64,000 nt of DNA. It comes from Owenia fusiformis. Lineage: Eukaryota; Annelida; Polychaeta; Sabellida; Oweniidae. The DNA lies in contig CAIIXF020000003.1 in the NCBI GenBank assembly GCA_903813345.2, positions 17,000,931 through 17,064,930 of the forward strand, read 5' to 3'. The notes beneath the pieces were generated by a model. The model worked only from the letters and a program-made list of their open reading frames with translations. It was not told where the DNA came from and did no database searches. Below, piece by piece: positions 24,333-36,700 of this stretch. Each line of letters opens with the position of its first letter. The stretch's first letter is position 1. The position numbers and the translations under genes are program-made.

Positions 24333-24704
24333 TTTAAAGGTGCAACAATTAGTGCAGAAGGGCCATTCAACGATCATGGACCAGTGTCAAAATGTATTTA
24401 AGTTTGGATATTATATCACAACTAACATCTATTTTTATTATCTACAAAGAAACCCTCTAGATAAACATTATTTTAGCTGATATTCCTATTGAAACATGGT
24501 GGATCTTAAAATTGAAAAAGTGGATTTCCCCTTTTTCAAGCTTTGAACTGAATTTACACTTCTTAATGCTGAAATTGATAGTTTATCCATATATTTTAAG
24601 AAAATAGGTATGTCAAAGAAGATGTTAAGCCAATGTTGCCTTGTTAGCTCAGAAAAAGTTAAAATTTTCCTATTTTCTCTCTACAGGCCTTGTTGCCCCT
24701 TTAA
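24333..24704. mobile_element. TTAA-flanked MITE, copy 1
   Basis: TTAAAGGTGCAACAA at the left and TTGTTGCCCCTTTAA at the right. TTAA borders fit piggyBac- or Kolobok-type insertion. About 372 bp, just past the UBA2 stop codon, so it may supply part of the UBA2 3' end. Closely similar to 28917-29287. Confidence 0.78.
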
Positions 24705-24786
24705 GGCAGTTTTCCATCTGGATTCAGTCCATACTTCCTTTTTGGCAATTCACTATTACATAAAGTTTCTCCAATAATTATTTAGC

Positions 24787-27700
24787 CTATATGATCATTA
24801 TCTCTTCTATTTCAGAGTTGTTTTTATTTTCCTCTGATGCATTGTCTGTTTTTGGTTTCTTCAATGTTGGAGTGTCCTCATTGCTGTCTGCTTTCCGTTT
24901 TCTATCAATAGATGGGGCTGGCGTGCTGTCGTCATCTTCAAGGACCATGAGATCATCTTCCTCGTCTTGTACTGAAAGATGCAATACAAACAATATCAAT
25001 ACACTCAAATGGATGATAATTTTGTATGTTTAATATAACTGTTGAACCCTCGAATCTTGATCTTTTGTCTATATTATTATGTTCCAATGCCCCAAGTCCA
25101 CTTAAATGTTATACAAAAGTGCTATGCTGACCTTTTTTTAAGGTAAAGTAAGATTAAAAGGAGCAATGGCTAGGAGCACATTGGAAATGCTTTGGAAGGA
25201 GAAACCATTCAATTAGCCAGAAGGATATTGCAAGAATTAAATACCAGATGACTGAGATTGCTTTTGTTCACTAGTTGCGGTACCATTGCCATTTTTGGTT
25301 TCAGTGTTTTCTTCCTGACTAGGCCCAGCTTTAGGCTGTAATTCATCCAAGTCACCTATTACTTCAAACTCTTTTTGGTCATCCAACTCTTCCCTAAAAA
25401 CAGAAAATTTTAAAATTCAAAATTATTAAAACAAGGTGTTCGCCATAGACCTACAAAAATGGGAGGAATCAGTTCATTTCATTTGTTAATGTTCCAAAGG
25501 AGTAGCTCATGCAGTATTGTATTTGTTAGAATGATCTCAAGTACTATTACTTATGAGGTATTGTGAACTAGAATTTTCCAAAATTACTAACTCATACAGT
25601 ATTATGTTAGAATGTTCTAAAGTATTTACTCATGTAGTACTGTTATGTTAAACTTTTCTCAAGTATTCATTTATGTGTGGTTGTATTATTAGCATTTTCT
25701 GAAATACTCACTTATACAGTATTATGTTAAAATGTTCTAAAGTATTTACTCGTGTAGTACTGTTATGTTAAACTTTTCTCAAGCATTTATTTATGCGTGG
25801 TTGTAGTATTAGCATTTTCTGAAATACTCACTCATACAGTATAATGTTAGAATGTTCTAAAGTATTTACTCATGTAGTACTATTATGTTAAACTTTTCTC
25901 AAGTATTTATGCGTGGTTGTAGTATTAGCATTTTCTGAAATACTCACTCATACAGTATTCTGTTAGAATGTTCTAAGTATTTACTCATGCAGTACTGTTA
26001 TGTTAAGCTTTTCTCAAGTATTTATGCACGGCTGTAGTATTAGCAATTTTTGAAATACTCACTCATGCAGTATTGTTATGTTGAGCTTGTACTCCTGTAG
26101 AAAGTCATCACACTTTAGCCTTGTGCCACTAATGATACCAAACGTGTTGAGAAATCTAGCCATGTTTTCTGCATCTGTAATGCAAAAAGAGAAAACTACT
26201 AGATTGTCTGCTCCCCATGACACCCCAGAGACAATATAACTGAACAGACATAACTTCTGGAATAGAAAACTCACTCAAATGAAGCCAACTGATTTTCTAT
26301 TTGAGTGCCTATATGCAATCAATTGCAAATATTATCATCTGGAAACGTCTCATATAATCCATAAGGCAAAACATTGAATTACAAATGTTGGATTGATAAA
26401 ATGCATTTAAACCTACCATCAGTTTCTCCCTCTTCACTGGATATGAGTATAGTCCCTTTGCCATCATCAATCTCAACATCTGGGGCCACCATGTTAAATT
26501 GGCCTTTGATTATCTAGAGGACAAAATGAATACTAACAACTAAAGAATCTGCTAATCAAAACTAAGACATTAAGAACACCAAGAATGATTAGTATTCATT
26601 CTCAAAATTCAACACAACTTATAATCATTTTACATTGAAGCAAATCAAAGATGTAGAATTATTTCAGTTTCCCACAGTGTTCCTAGTGTGACAGTGGCCA
26701 TAGTGTTTGGCTTGACAGTAACCTAATCAAGGTGATTTTAAGTACAGCAATGAATAGAATATTTCTACAAAATTCTGTTTAACTTTCTCCTTTAGCCATT
26801 CTATTTTGGAGCAAATCAATGAAGTTGAATTATTACCTTTTCCTCCAGTGTTTTGAGTGTGAGAGTGGTTGTGTTGACCTTGACAGTAACCTCAGGTTTG
26901 GCTGAGCACACATAACATTTCGGATTTGGCTTGTCCAGGAAACAGGGCACCAACAGTTTCTTGCGTACATTTGGTTGTCTATTGAGATATATCTAAATTA
27001 AAGGAAAATATAAAGATTTAAAGCTATTGGATATGTATGTGTTTTGTGAAGACAGTAGCAGAAACATTTTCGATAAGACTTCATAAACAGATCAAATATG
27101 TAATGTATATGTATGTTTTAACCATTGAAAAAAGAAAATATCATATACATGAACTTACAGTTTTACATGTTTCTATTGCACCAGATAAAATCTTCATGCC
27201 TTCCATCACAATGAGAGCAGCTATGACAGCATTGGTGGTTGCTATAGCAGGGATGATGTTACCTGCCATTGCTATAACAACAAAGGTAAACAATGAGGGA
27301 AGCTGTGATGGCATTGGTGGTTGCTATAGCAGTTGGATGATATCTACCATTGTAACAAAGATAAACATTCATTGCTATAACATAATCAGATAACAAACAA
27401 TCATTTTAAAGCTAAAAAGCTGATGTAGAAACATTTAAGAAAAAAATATCCATTCAAAGGTTCAATGTCACTGAAATTAGAGATGGGTGCATATTTCAAA
27501 CTTACATTTGATGTCAAATCGTGACTTGAGAGGAATGCCGAATATGTAAGCTCTAATGTTAGCTGCACATGTGACAAAGTCCATGGCTGGAGAATCATCC
27601 TGAAAGAATATTATGAGTGATTATTAAGTGATTTCTCAGTGTAGTATACAATACATACATTTCGTTTTTATTGTATTTGTATCTTGTGAATGTAAAATTG

Positions 27701-30700
27701 TTCAAATCTTAAAATTTTACTGTGGGTAAAGCCTCAGTCATATTTGCTTTACAGCAGGAATACGGCTGCCATAGCCACATACAAGGCATTAACATGACAA
27801 AATGTCACCACCTAAAACAATTTGGTCAATTTAAAGCAAGTTGGAAAATACCTTTTGACCTTAAGAAGGTTTTTGAAGATTTGAGCTTCTGGGATCTTGT
27901 AGATGATTTTGAAAAAAGAAATTGTTCAATCTGAAGCAAGTTAAAACTAGTTGCACACAAATCTTAAGTCAGATTTGAACTTCTCAGAACATGTAGATGA
28001 TTTTGAAAAAAAAATTCGTCAATTTGAAGCAAGTTGAAAAAATACCTCTTTGACTTTTTTTGACATTGAGAAGGTCATTGAAGGTCAAATGTCAAATGTA
28101 AAGTCAGATTTGAACTTCTGAGAACATGTAGATGATTTTGAAAAAAAAATTAAGTAAAGGACGATTCTCGGTTTGGAGAACGACGTTCATCAATCTAAAT
28201 GAGCATTATCCCTGCTTCGGACAAATTTGATTTTTTTCACATAATATAGATTTGAATGTCTTCTTTTGAATGGTCATAATTTAATTTGGGTAATATTTCT
28301 AGATTTTTCGCAAAAAAAATATTAGCGCAGTACACTATTGAACTTCTTTCCCCAAATCGAGACTTGAATTTTATTGAATCGGTCTAATTGAGCATTATCC
28401 CTGCTTCAGACAAATTTGTTATTTTTACATCTTGTAGATTTATGTGTTCTCTTTTGAATATTCAAAGTTTAATTTGGGTAATATTTCTATATTTTTCATG
28501 AAAAAAATTATTAGCCCAGGAGATTGTTCTCCAAACCGAGAATCGTCCTTTGAAGCAAGTTGAAAAAAGACCTTTTTGACCTTGAAAAGGTCATTGAAGG
28601 TCAAATGTCAAATCTAAAGTCAGATTTGAACTTCTGAAAACATGTAGATGATTTTGAAAAAAAATTAGTCAATTTGAAGCAAGTTGAAAAAAGACCTTTT
28701 TGACCTTGAGAAGGTCATTGAAGGTCAAAGGTCAAATCTAAAGTCAGATTTGAACTTCTGAGAACTTGTAAAGTCAAATTTGAACTTCTGAAAAGATGAA
28801 GATGATTTTGAAAAAAAAATTTGGTCAATTTGAAGCAAGTTGAAAACAGACTTTTTTGACCTTTTTTGACTTTGAGAAGGTCATTGAAGGTCAAATGTCA
28901 AATCTTAAGTCAAATCTTAAAGGTGCAACAAGTAGTGCAGAGGGGCCATTCAACGATCATGGACCAGTGTCAAAATATATTTAAGTTTGGATATTTCATC
29001 AAGACTAACATCTATTTTTATTTTCTACAAAGAAACCCCCTAGATCACATTATTTCAGCTTATATTCCTCTTGAAACATGGTGGATCTTAAAAATATAAA
29101 AGTGGACGTCCACTTTTTCAAGCTTTGAAGTGAATTTACACTCTTTAATGCCGAAATTGATAGTTTATCCATACATTTTAAGAAAATAGGTATGTCGAAG
29201 AAGATGTTAAGCCAACTGTTGCCTTGATAGCTCAGAAAAAGTTAAAATTTTCCTATTTTCTCTCTACAAGCCTTATTGCCCCTTTAAGTCAGATTTGAAT
29301 TTCTGAGAACATGAAGATGATTTTGAAAAAAAAAATTAGTCAATTTGAAGCAAGTTGAAAAAATACCTTTTTGACCTTGAGAAGGTCATTGAAGGTCAAA
29401 TGTCAAATCTAAGGTCAAATCTAAAGTCATATTTGAATTTCTGAGAACATGTAGATGATTTTGAAAAAAAAATTTAGTCAATTTGAAGCAAGTTGAAAAA
29501 AGACCCTTTTGACCTTTTTTGACTTTGAGAAGGTCATTGAAGGTCAAATGTCAAATCTTAAGTCAAATCTAAAGTCAGATTTGAATTTCTGAGAACATGT
29601 AGATGATTTTGAAAAATTTTTTTAGTCAATTTGAAGCAAGTTGAAAAAATACCTTTTTGACCTTTTTGACCTTGAGAAGGTCATTGAAGGTCAAATGTCA
29701 AATCTAAAGTCATATTTGAATTTCTGAGAACATGTAGATGATTTTGAAAAAAAAATTTAGTCAATTTGAAGCAAGATGAAAAAATACCTTTTTGACCTTT
29801 TTTGACATTGAGAAGGTCATTGAAGGTCAAATGTCAAATCTAAAGTCAGATTTGAATTTCTGAGAACATGTGGATGATTTTGAAAAAAAATTTTAGTCAA
29901 TTTGAAGCAAGTTGAAAACAGACCTTTTTGACCTTTTTTGACCTTGAGAAGGTCATTGGTCAAATGTCAAATCTTAAGTCAAATCTTAAGTCAGATTTGA
30001 ATTTCTGAGAACACGTAGATAATTTTGAAAAAAAAATTTAGTCAATTTGAAGCAAGTTGAAAACAGACCTTTTTGACCTTTTTTGACCTTGAGAAGGTCA
30101 TTGAAGGTCAAATGTCAAATCTTAAGTCAAATCTTAAGTCAGATTTGAATTTCTGAGAACACGTAGATGATTTTGAAAAAAAATTTAATCAATTTGAAGC
30201 AAGTTGAAAACAGACATTTTTGACCTTGAGAAGGTCATTGAAGGTCAAATGTCAAATCTTAAGTCAAATCTTAAGTCAGATTTGAATTTCTGAGAACACG
30301 TAGATGATTTTGAAAAAAAAATTTAGTCAATTTGAAGCAAGTTGAAAACAGACCTTTTTGACCTTTTTTGACCTTGAGAAGGTCATTGAAGGTCAAATGT
30401 CAAATCTAAAGTCAGATTTGAAGGTCAAATGTCAAATCTAAAGTCAGATTTGAATTTCTGAGAACATGTAGATGATTTTGAAAAAAAATTTAGTCAATGT
30501 GAAGCAAGTTGAAAAAAGACCTTTTTGACCTTGAGAAGGTCATTGAAGGTCAAATGTCAAATCTAAAGTCAGATTTGAACTTCTGAGAACATGTAGATGA
30601 TTTCAGTCAATATGGTACAACGAAAATGGGACTTCTGCGCATGTTAAAATTTTTCGTCAAAACTCAACTTTTGTTCAAGTTGATACGATTGTCTTTCGAA

Positions 30701-33700
30701 CTAGAGACTTACCTCATTCGAAAGATCATAAAAGACTTTATCTATACTGAAAATCTTAGATCCAAACATAGTAGAATACGCCGTCAGTCCGCATTTGATT
30801 TTTTGAAGTGAGTTTCGTAGATCGTCAGATTTCTCCGACTGATATCGGGTTATCTCAAACTGGTTCGTTTATAAATACGAATTTGTTTACCGTTGTAAGG
30901 CGCATGCGCAAAATTGATTTATAAACCTTATTGGTTGATGGTTTTTCTCCTGCGCATGCGTGAAGTCTGATGAACACTTATGACGAAGACCGGAGCAAAC
31001 ATTACTAGCTCTTGAACGAAATTCCAAGATTCAGGTCATTTCGCCGTGTTTGCTAAGCGTGTATACGTGAATGACAAGCTGTTTTGAGTAGATCGGGTAT
31101 CTGTTTTAGACACAACATTGATTTAGCTTGACATTGATGTGCACACTGGCACTTTTGAGCATGTTAATACAAGTTTTTACACTCTTAGCACGAGACGGGT
31201 TTTCGAAAAATCTGTTATCTGATTCACTCGATTATCGTATGGATATGTATTTCTGCTGACATTTCAACACCACATCACATAGAATTACGATGCAGAATGA
31301 TAATAAAACACAAAACAACTACTAAATTCCACTTGTTATTTCACAGGAGGTAAAAATGCAAACTGCCTAGATTCTTTGTAAGGGTCGTCAGACATCGGAT
31401 TGGCCGCCATATTTGAAATGAAAATATCACTAAATAGAGGTCTGCGCATGCCTCAACATTTCGACTGATTTAGAAAAAAATTGAAGTCAGTCTAAACAGT
31501 ATTTGTTAAATTATAGGAAGTTGTAAGAAATTGTTACAGACGCCGGACGCCAACCACCGGACGCCAACCGCCGTCGCAAAAAAAACGGAGACCATAACAA
31601 TATGTCACCACTTTTGGTGGTGACATAAAAAACGGAGACCATAACAATATGTCACCACTTTTGGTGGTGACATAAAAATGTTACCATCTGATTGTAATTG
31701 ATATAACAAAAGTGTAACCGATTGTTACAGACACCAAAAGCCATTATCTAATGCTCAACACTAGCCAGAAGTCACTTAGTAAGATACTGACGCTTAATTC
31801 TGAACCTACAGATAGTAGGGAGTTGAAGCTTGCAACGTTTTTCACAACCTAAACGTGAACTGAAAATATTTAAGCGATGCATTTGTATGGGCGATTGGTC
31901 ATATGTACAGGTTGGCGTTTTGATTTTATATGCAAGGTTAAACTCCCTAGTAGCTGGTTTCATTAACTTATGAATGCAATGTGATTTTAAGTAATAATTT
32001 ACCTTATCCCATACTAAGGTACCCCCTTCTCCTTGTGCTGCAAGTTGGTCCTTCAAAGACTTAATGCTGTTGTTTAAGATATCGGCACATTGCTGAACAC
32101 TCCATAGTTGTTGGTCTCTAATGGGTCCATCTACAAACTCTGTAAAATACAAACAGAATAGAAAGATTATTTTATTTCAAACATTCAAGCCTTCAAAGTA
32201 TGACATAATTCTATTCAATTTATTTTCCTTGGTTCATAGAAGGGAGCTGGGACTTTTGGAATATTCTATTGAATATTAAAATATTTAAAGCAAATTAACA
32301 TGTATAACTTTTATAAAAATAACTGTTTTCGTTATATATGTACTTGTTTATAGAAGAACAGTTAAACTGTGCATACAAAATGCTCTCCATAGTACCTCAT
32401 GTATTTTTTCCATATACCTTGCATTGTTTCGTTTTATGGACAGATATTTCTTTCTAACAGTATCCATGTAAGTTCTCTTGTGAACTGAATGTGTGACAGA
32501 TTGTACTGTAATACTCAACAATATACAAAGGAAATAGAGTGGCACAATCACTGAATACACTGAATTCTAGTAGTCACTGAATTCTGGTAGTCACTGAAGC
32601 CTTAAGATGTACCTGTGGAGGGTAGTTTATCCCAGTCAAGTGGAGTTGGTGGACGTCTTTTCTTCCAAAGTTTATCCATGGATAGCAAGTACTTAATGTC
32701 ATCACGGAACAACTACAATTGAAAAAATGATTTTTAAAAAATTGAGCATTTAATATAGGGTCAAAACATGAGTGTTATAATGCAGATAATTCTCGAAATC
32801 GTCGTTCCCTCTTCAAAAGAGGAGACGCGAAAATCTTTCCGTATAAGGTCAAAATATTTCCCATGATGCAGTTCGCGGAGGAACAAATTTATACTTCCTT
32901 GTTTTCCCTCATAGGTTTAACATGGGGATTTTCACACCTATTTTCAAACGATATAATCGTTCATATTTCCGTACGAGAGTACAGAAAAAAATATTAGAAA
33001 CGATTGATCTCTTATTAATCTTAATGTATCAACTATTTTTTTCATTGTATTGATTCATAGCATGGTGAAAACCATGATTGAAAAGTGAGAAAGTATTCCG
33101 GAAGAGAAGGTCACGTGATCAGTTGACTAGTCGCCATCTTGGAAAAAACAATTCCATTCGACTTTCAATACTTTCATGCCAATCTTACCACACTACAAAC
33201 TGCAACATCGATGCAACAACTGAATAAAAGGATTCATCTTCAAATTACATTATAGAGTTACGTTCAAAACTCACAAACAACTGAGCAGTAGACCAAAGAA
33301 GACGCGCCGCTATTATCTAGGTCAATCTGTTCAGTGGTCTGAAAGCAAATCTGTAGTACTCGTTTCCGAATTTTGTTGTTCATTGTACAATCTTTTCTTG
33401 ATTAAACTCGGTATACTGACTATTAAAGCAATGACAAAGAAGAAAGAATACTTCCGATGGTGTCATTGTTTTATTTAGCGTGCGGGTGTCAAAACAAAAT
33501 TGCGTAATTAGTTTGATTAAGAACTTTCGGGTCACGCAAATAGCTACGCGAAATGCATAGTGGGAAAGAATTGACCAATCAAATTTTGTCCTTTTTGAGT
33601 GCTTATTCAGTACATATTTGCGAATGTTCTGATTCAAAGAGCGAACTGCGAAATGGAGAATTGGATTTGGATGTTAATCCATCCAGTATACCATTGGAAA

Positions 33701-36700
33701 CCACCTTTGCCAAGAGAAAAAAAGGGAATACCAACGACAATGAGGCAATAGAGCTTTAAGATGTAACACAGATTAAACAAGGGGATCAATGGAGGCACTA
33801 TCAATAACTTGCATTGTTTGAGTCAAAGAGGCAGTTGACCTAAAAGCCATCTGGATCTGCCACTGTGTTTTTCTCACTTTTAACAATTGCTATATCATAT
33901 CAGTTTAAAATAACTAATAAAAATTAAGCGACAAAATCAATGGGTGTCAATCCAAGTGAAATTCCATATATCATACCTTATTGAATAGTTTCACTGTGTC
34001 GTAACCTGTTTCTGCTGCCCATCCCCGTGTAGATTTACGCTCTATACCTCCAATACTATTCTTAGCCTCACTTCCAAGAGCCTTTTCTCCTGCTCCTCCT
34101 ATATAGTGTTAAAAATATGATAAGACGTAAGTTAAATTCTATAATGGTGGAATTCAGAGGTTCATGTTCATTCTAAGACATTCTAACAAACAAGACATTG
34201 AACATGCAAAAGGTCACAACCTGCCATTTGTTACAGACCCTGACCACCGAATGCCAACTGCCAAACACCAACTGCTGAACATTGTCCGCAAAAATGGAAA
34301 TGCTTTGTGAATCAAACATTTTTCTAGTGCTAGAAATATTCTAGATCTTATAGAAGCAAAAAAAATGCACGCCATTATGCATGTTCATGGCCAGGCTCAT
34401 ACCTGTTAGCTCCGGGTCCTCTGTATCTGGAGACACATCCTGATCTGGATCTTCCTCACCGAACAGCTGATTGAAAAGGTGTTTGGCCCATACAATGCAA
34501 TGGATTGGCTCTGAGGGCGTGTTACGTATGGTACACCCTGGGAATGTCTTCTGCGTAGGCTTTGGTTGACACTCGTAACATTCTGTCAATCCCTAGAGGC
34601 GGGAAATAAATAATTTCATAATTTTGCATTGAATTTTACTTAAACATATTAAATACATAATCAGTTTACCCTATTTTACTCTAACTTTACTATAACCATG
34701 ACCATAACTTGGCTAGTTTAGCAATTTGATTCGGCAGGATATGTCTTTCAATTTCAATTCTCCCTCACACCAAGTTACAGTACTGCCAGTTTGAATTTTT
34801 CATTTACTGCAAATGCAGAACAATTCTTCCAAAATAATTTATCAACCCATCATATTTTGATCAACTTCCACCCATATAAAAATGTCCATTAACTCTTGTC
34901 TCCACCCATTGTGAGAGTGCATTTAGAATTTGATGCAGTCATGTAAACTTACCTTTTTAATAACAGTCACCTGGCCCAAGTAGCCTGCTGTACCACTCTC
35001 TACCAGTGGAACATCTGCTGCCAGACACATTCTGTTCACATGATTCCTTGCAGCTGGAATTTACACAATACAATGACATCACATATGACTGATGACATCA
35101 CGCAATACAATGACATCACCAAGAAGGATTGGCTCCCAGCCTCCCAGGGTCTCAACTCAATATTCGACCTTGACCTTGATTGATGATAACATTGTCATTA
35201 TTTTCTGATATTATAACTGACTTTGAATTCATAATCAGCGATTCAAAAGATCTGAACTAATATCTCGATCACTTCTTGTGTGTTCAGAATTTTTTGTTTG
35301 GAAATAAGATCAAAACTTGCAATTCAAATTTTGAAGTAAAAAAATTTCTTTGATGAAATAAACAAAGAAAATGTCTAGTAAATATCAATACCTCTGTTAT
35401 CCAATGCATTCATCACCAAGCTAAACTGTTTGAAATATTCTGTACCATACTCAGCACTGAAAGTAAATGTATAATTTTAGGTAAGCATTTAATTTTTCAT
35501 TTACAATATTTGACACAAGTAGGGCCTAACCCCTATAAGAAGCCCTTATATTTGACTTATTTTTGCTTTATTAAATGGCCAGAAGCTGCATATTCACTGT
35601 CTGATTTGAGTTCTTAGGTATTGCACAATATCACAAGACATTAGAGGATTTAGTAAACAATGCAATTTTAGATACATTTTGTTTTATTCAATCATGAATG
35701 ACTGTCAAGAAAAAAATGAGTGTTCATGTGTTAAATTGCACAAAATTTCACATTTCAATAAGATAACTGAGACACTTTCTCATCAAATCAGATAGAGTGT
35801 GAATAAATGGTGCCTTCCGAACAAGGCATTAAACATGCAAATTGTCACCACCAGCCATTTGTTACAGATGCCATATTACAGGCGCAAAACACAAACCACC
35901 ACCACAATAAGTTGGATAAAATAAAAATATGTCATCACCATATTACAGACGCTGGACACCAACCGCCGCCATAAATAAGTTGAATACTATAACAATATGT
36001 CATCAATTGTGGCAGTGACATAAAATCTAAATGTATAACAATTTTTCTCTCTTCAAATTCATAATTTTTAATTTTGACAAGTATTTTTGCATTTTTAAAG
36101 AGGTATTACCCCTCACAATTTTGCACTATGTCTTACCTCATTACACTGTCATGGTGGGCAACAATCTTAGCATCTGGATTGAAACTGAGTGCGCTTTCTC
36201 TGGCCACCTTAGCCTTGGATTTCCCTACATGTTCCTTACGAAAGAGGAATTGTCTGTTTAAGTTACTCACATCAATGGTGTCTAGATCAATCTGAAAATA
36301 AATGTGAAAAATTTATTACAACAAAACATATTTCTACCAAATATGAAGAAAATCTTCAATGGTATTTGAGTTGAAGCCCAGCGCCCACCCCAAAACATAC
36401 AGAGGTCTTCATGATAATACAGTGAAACCTGTAAAGTGGAACACCTTTAAAAGTGGAACACCTATGATAGAGGAACACTTTTCAGAGCCTCAAGACCAAA
36501 TGATTTTTATGTTGAATGAACCTTTAAGTGGAACACTCCTCAGGTAAGACACTTTTTAGAGGTTCCATAGGAGTTCCATTTAGCAGTGCACAAATAAGTT
36601 GTCCGACACGAAGCATTTTACATGTGTAAATTGGAAATGACTGGTGAAGCTCAAACTTGCCCAACGAAATGGAAGTAGCCTTTTTCTTCAAGATTATGAG

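Larger units (their letters stand above)
27770..31678. repeat. Large insertion in UBA2 intron 8 with ~120-bp tandem array
   Basis: The duplicate UBA2 lacks this block between the sequences near 2940 and 2960. The functional copy has ~3.9 kb that opens near a TGTCACCACC motif (about 27803) and closes with GGTGGTGACATA. From about 27816 to 30608 there are roughly twenty imperfect ~110-140-bp units (landmarks TTTGAAGCAAGTTGAAAA, TTGACCTTGAGAAGGTCATT, GAAGGTCAAATGTCAAAT, GAACATGTAGATGATTTTG). The array is interrupted by elements at 28156-28551 and 28917-29287. The part 30611-31590 is non-repetitive with no recognised gene. Confidence 0.85.
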
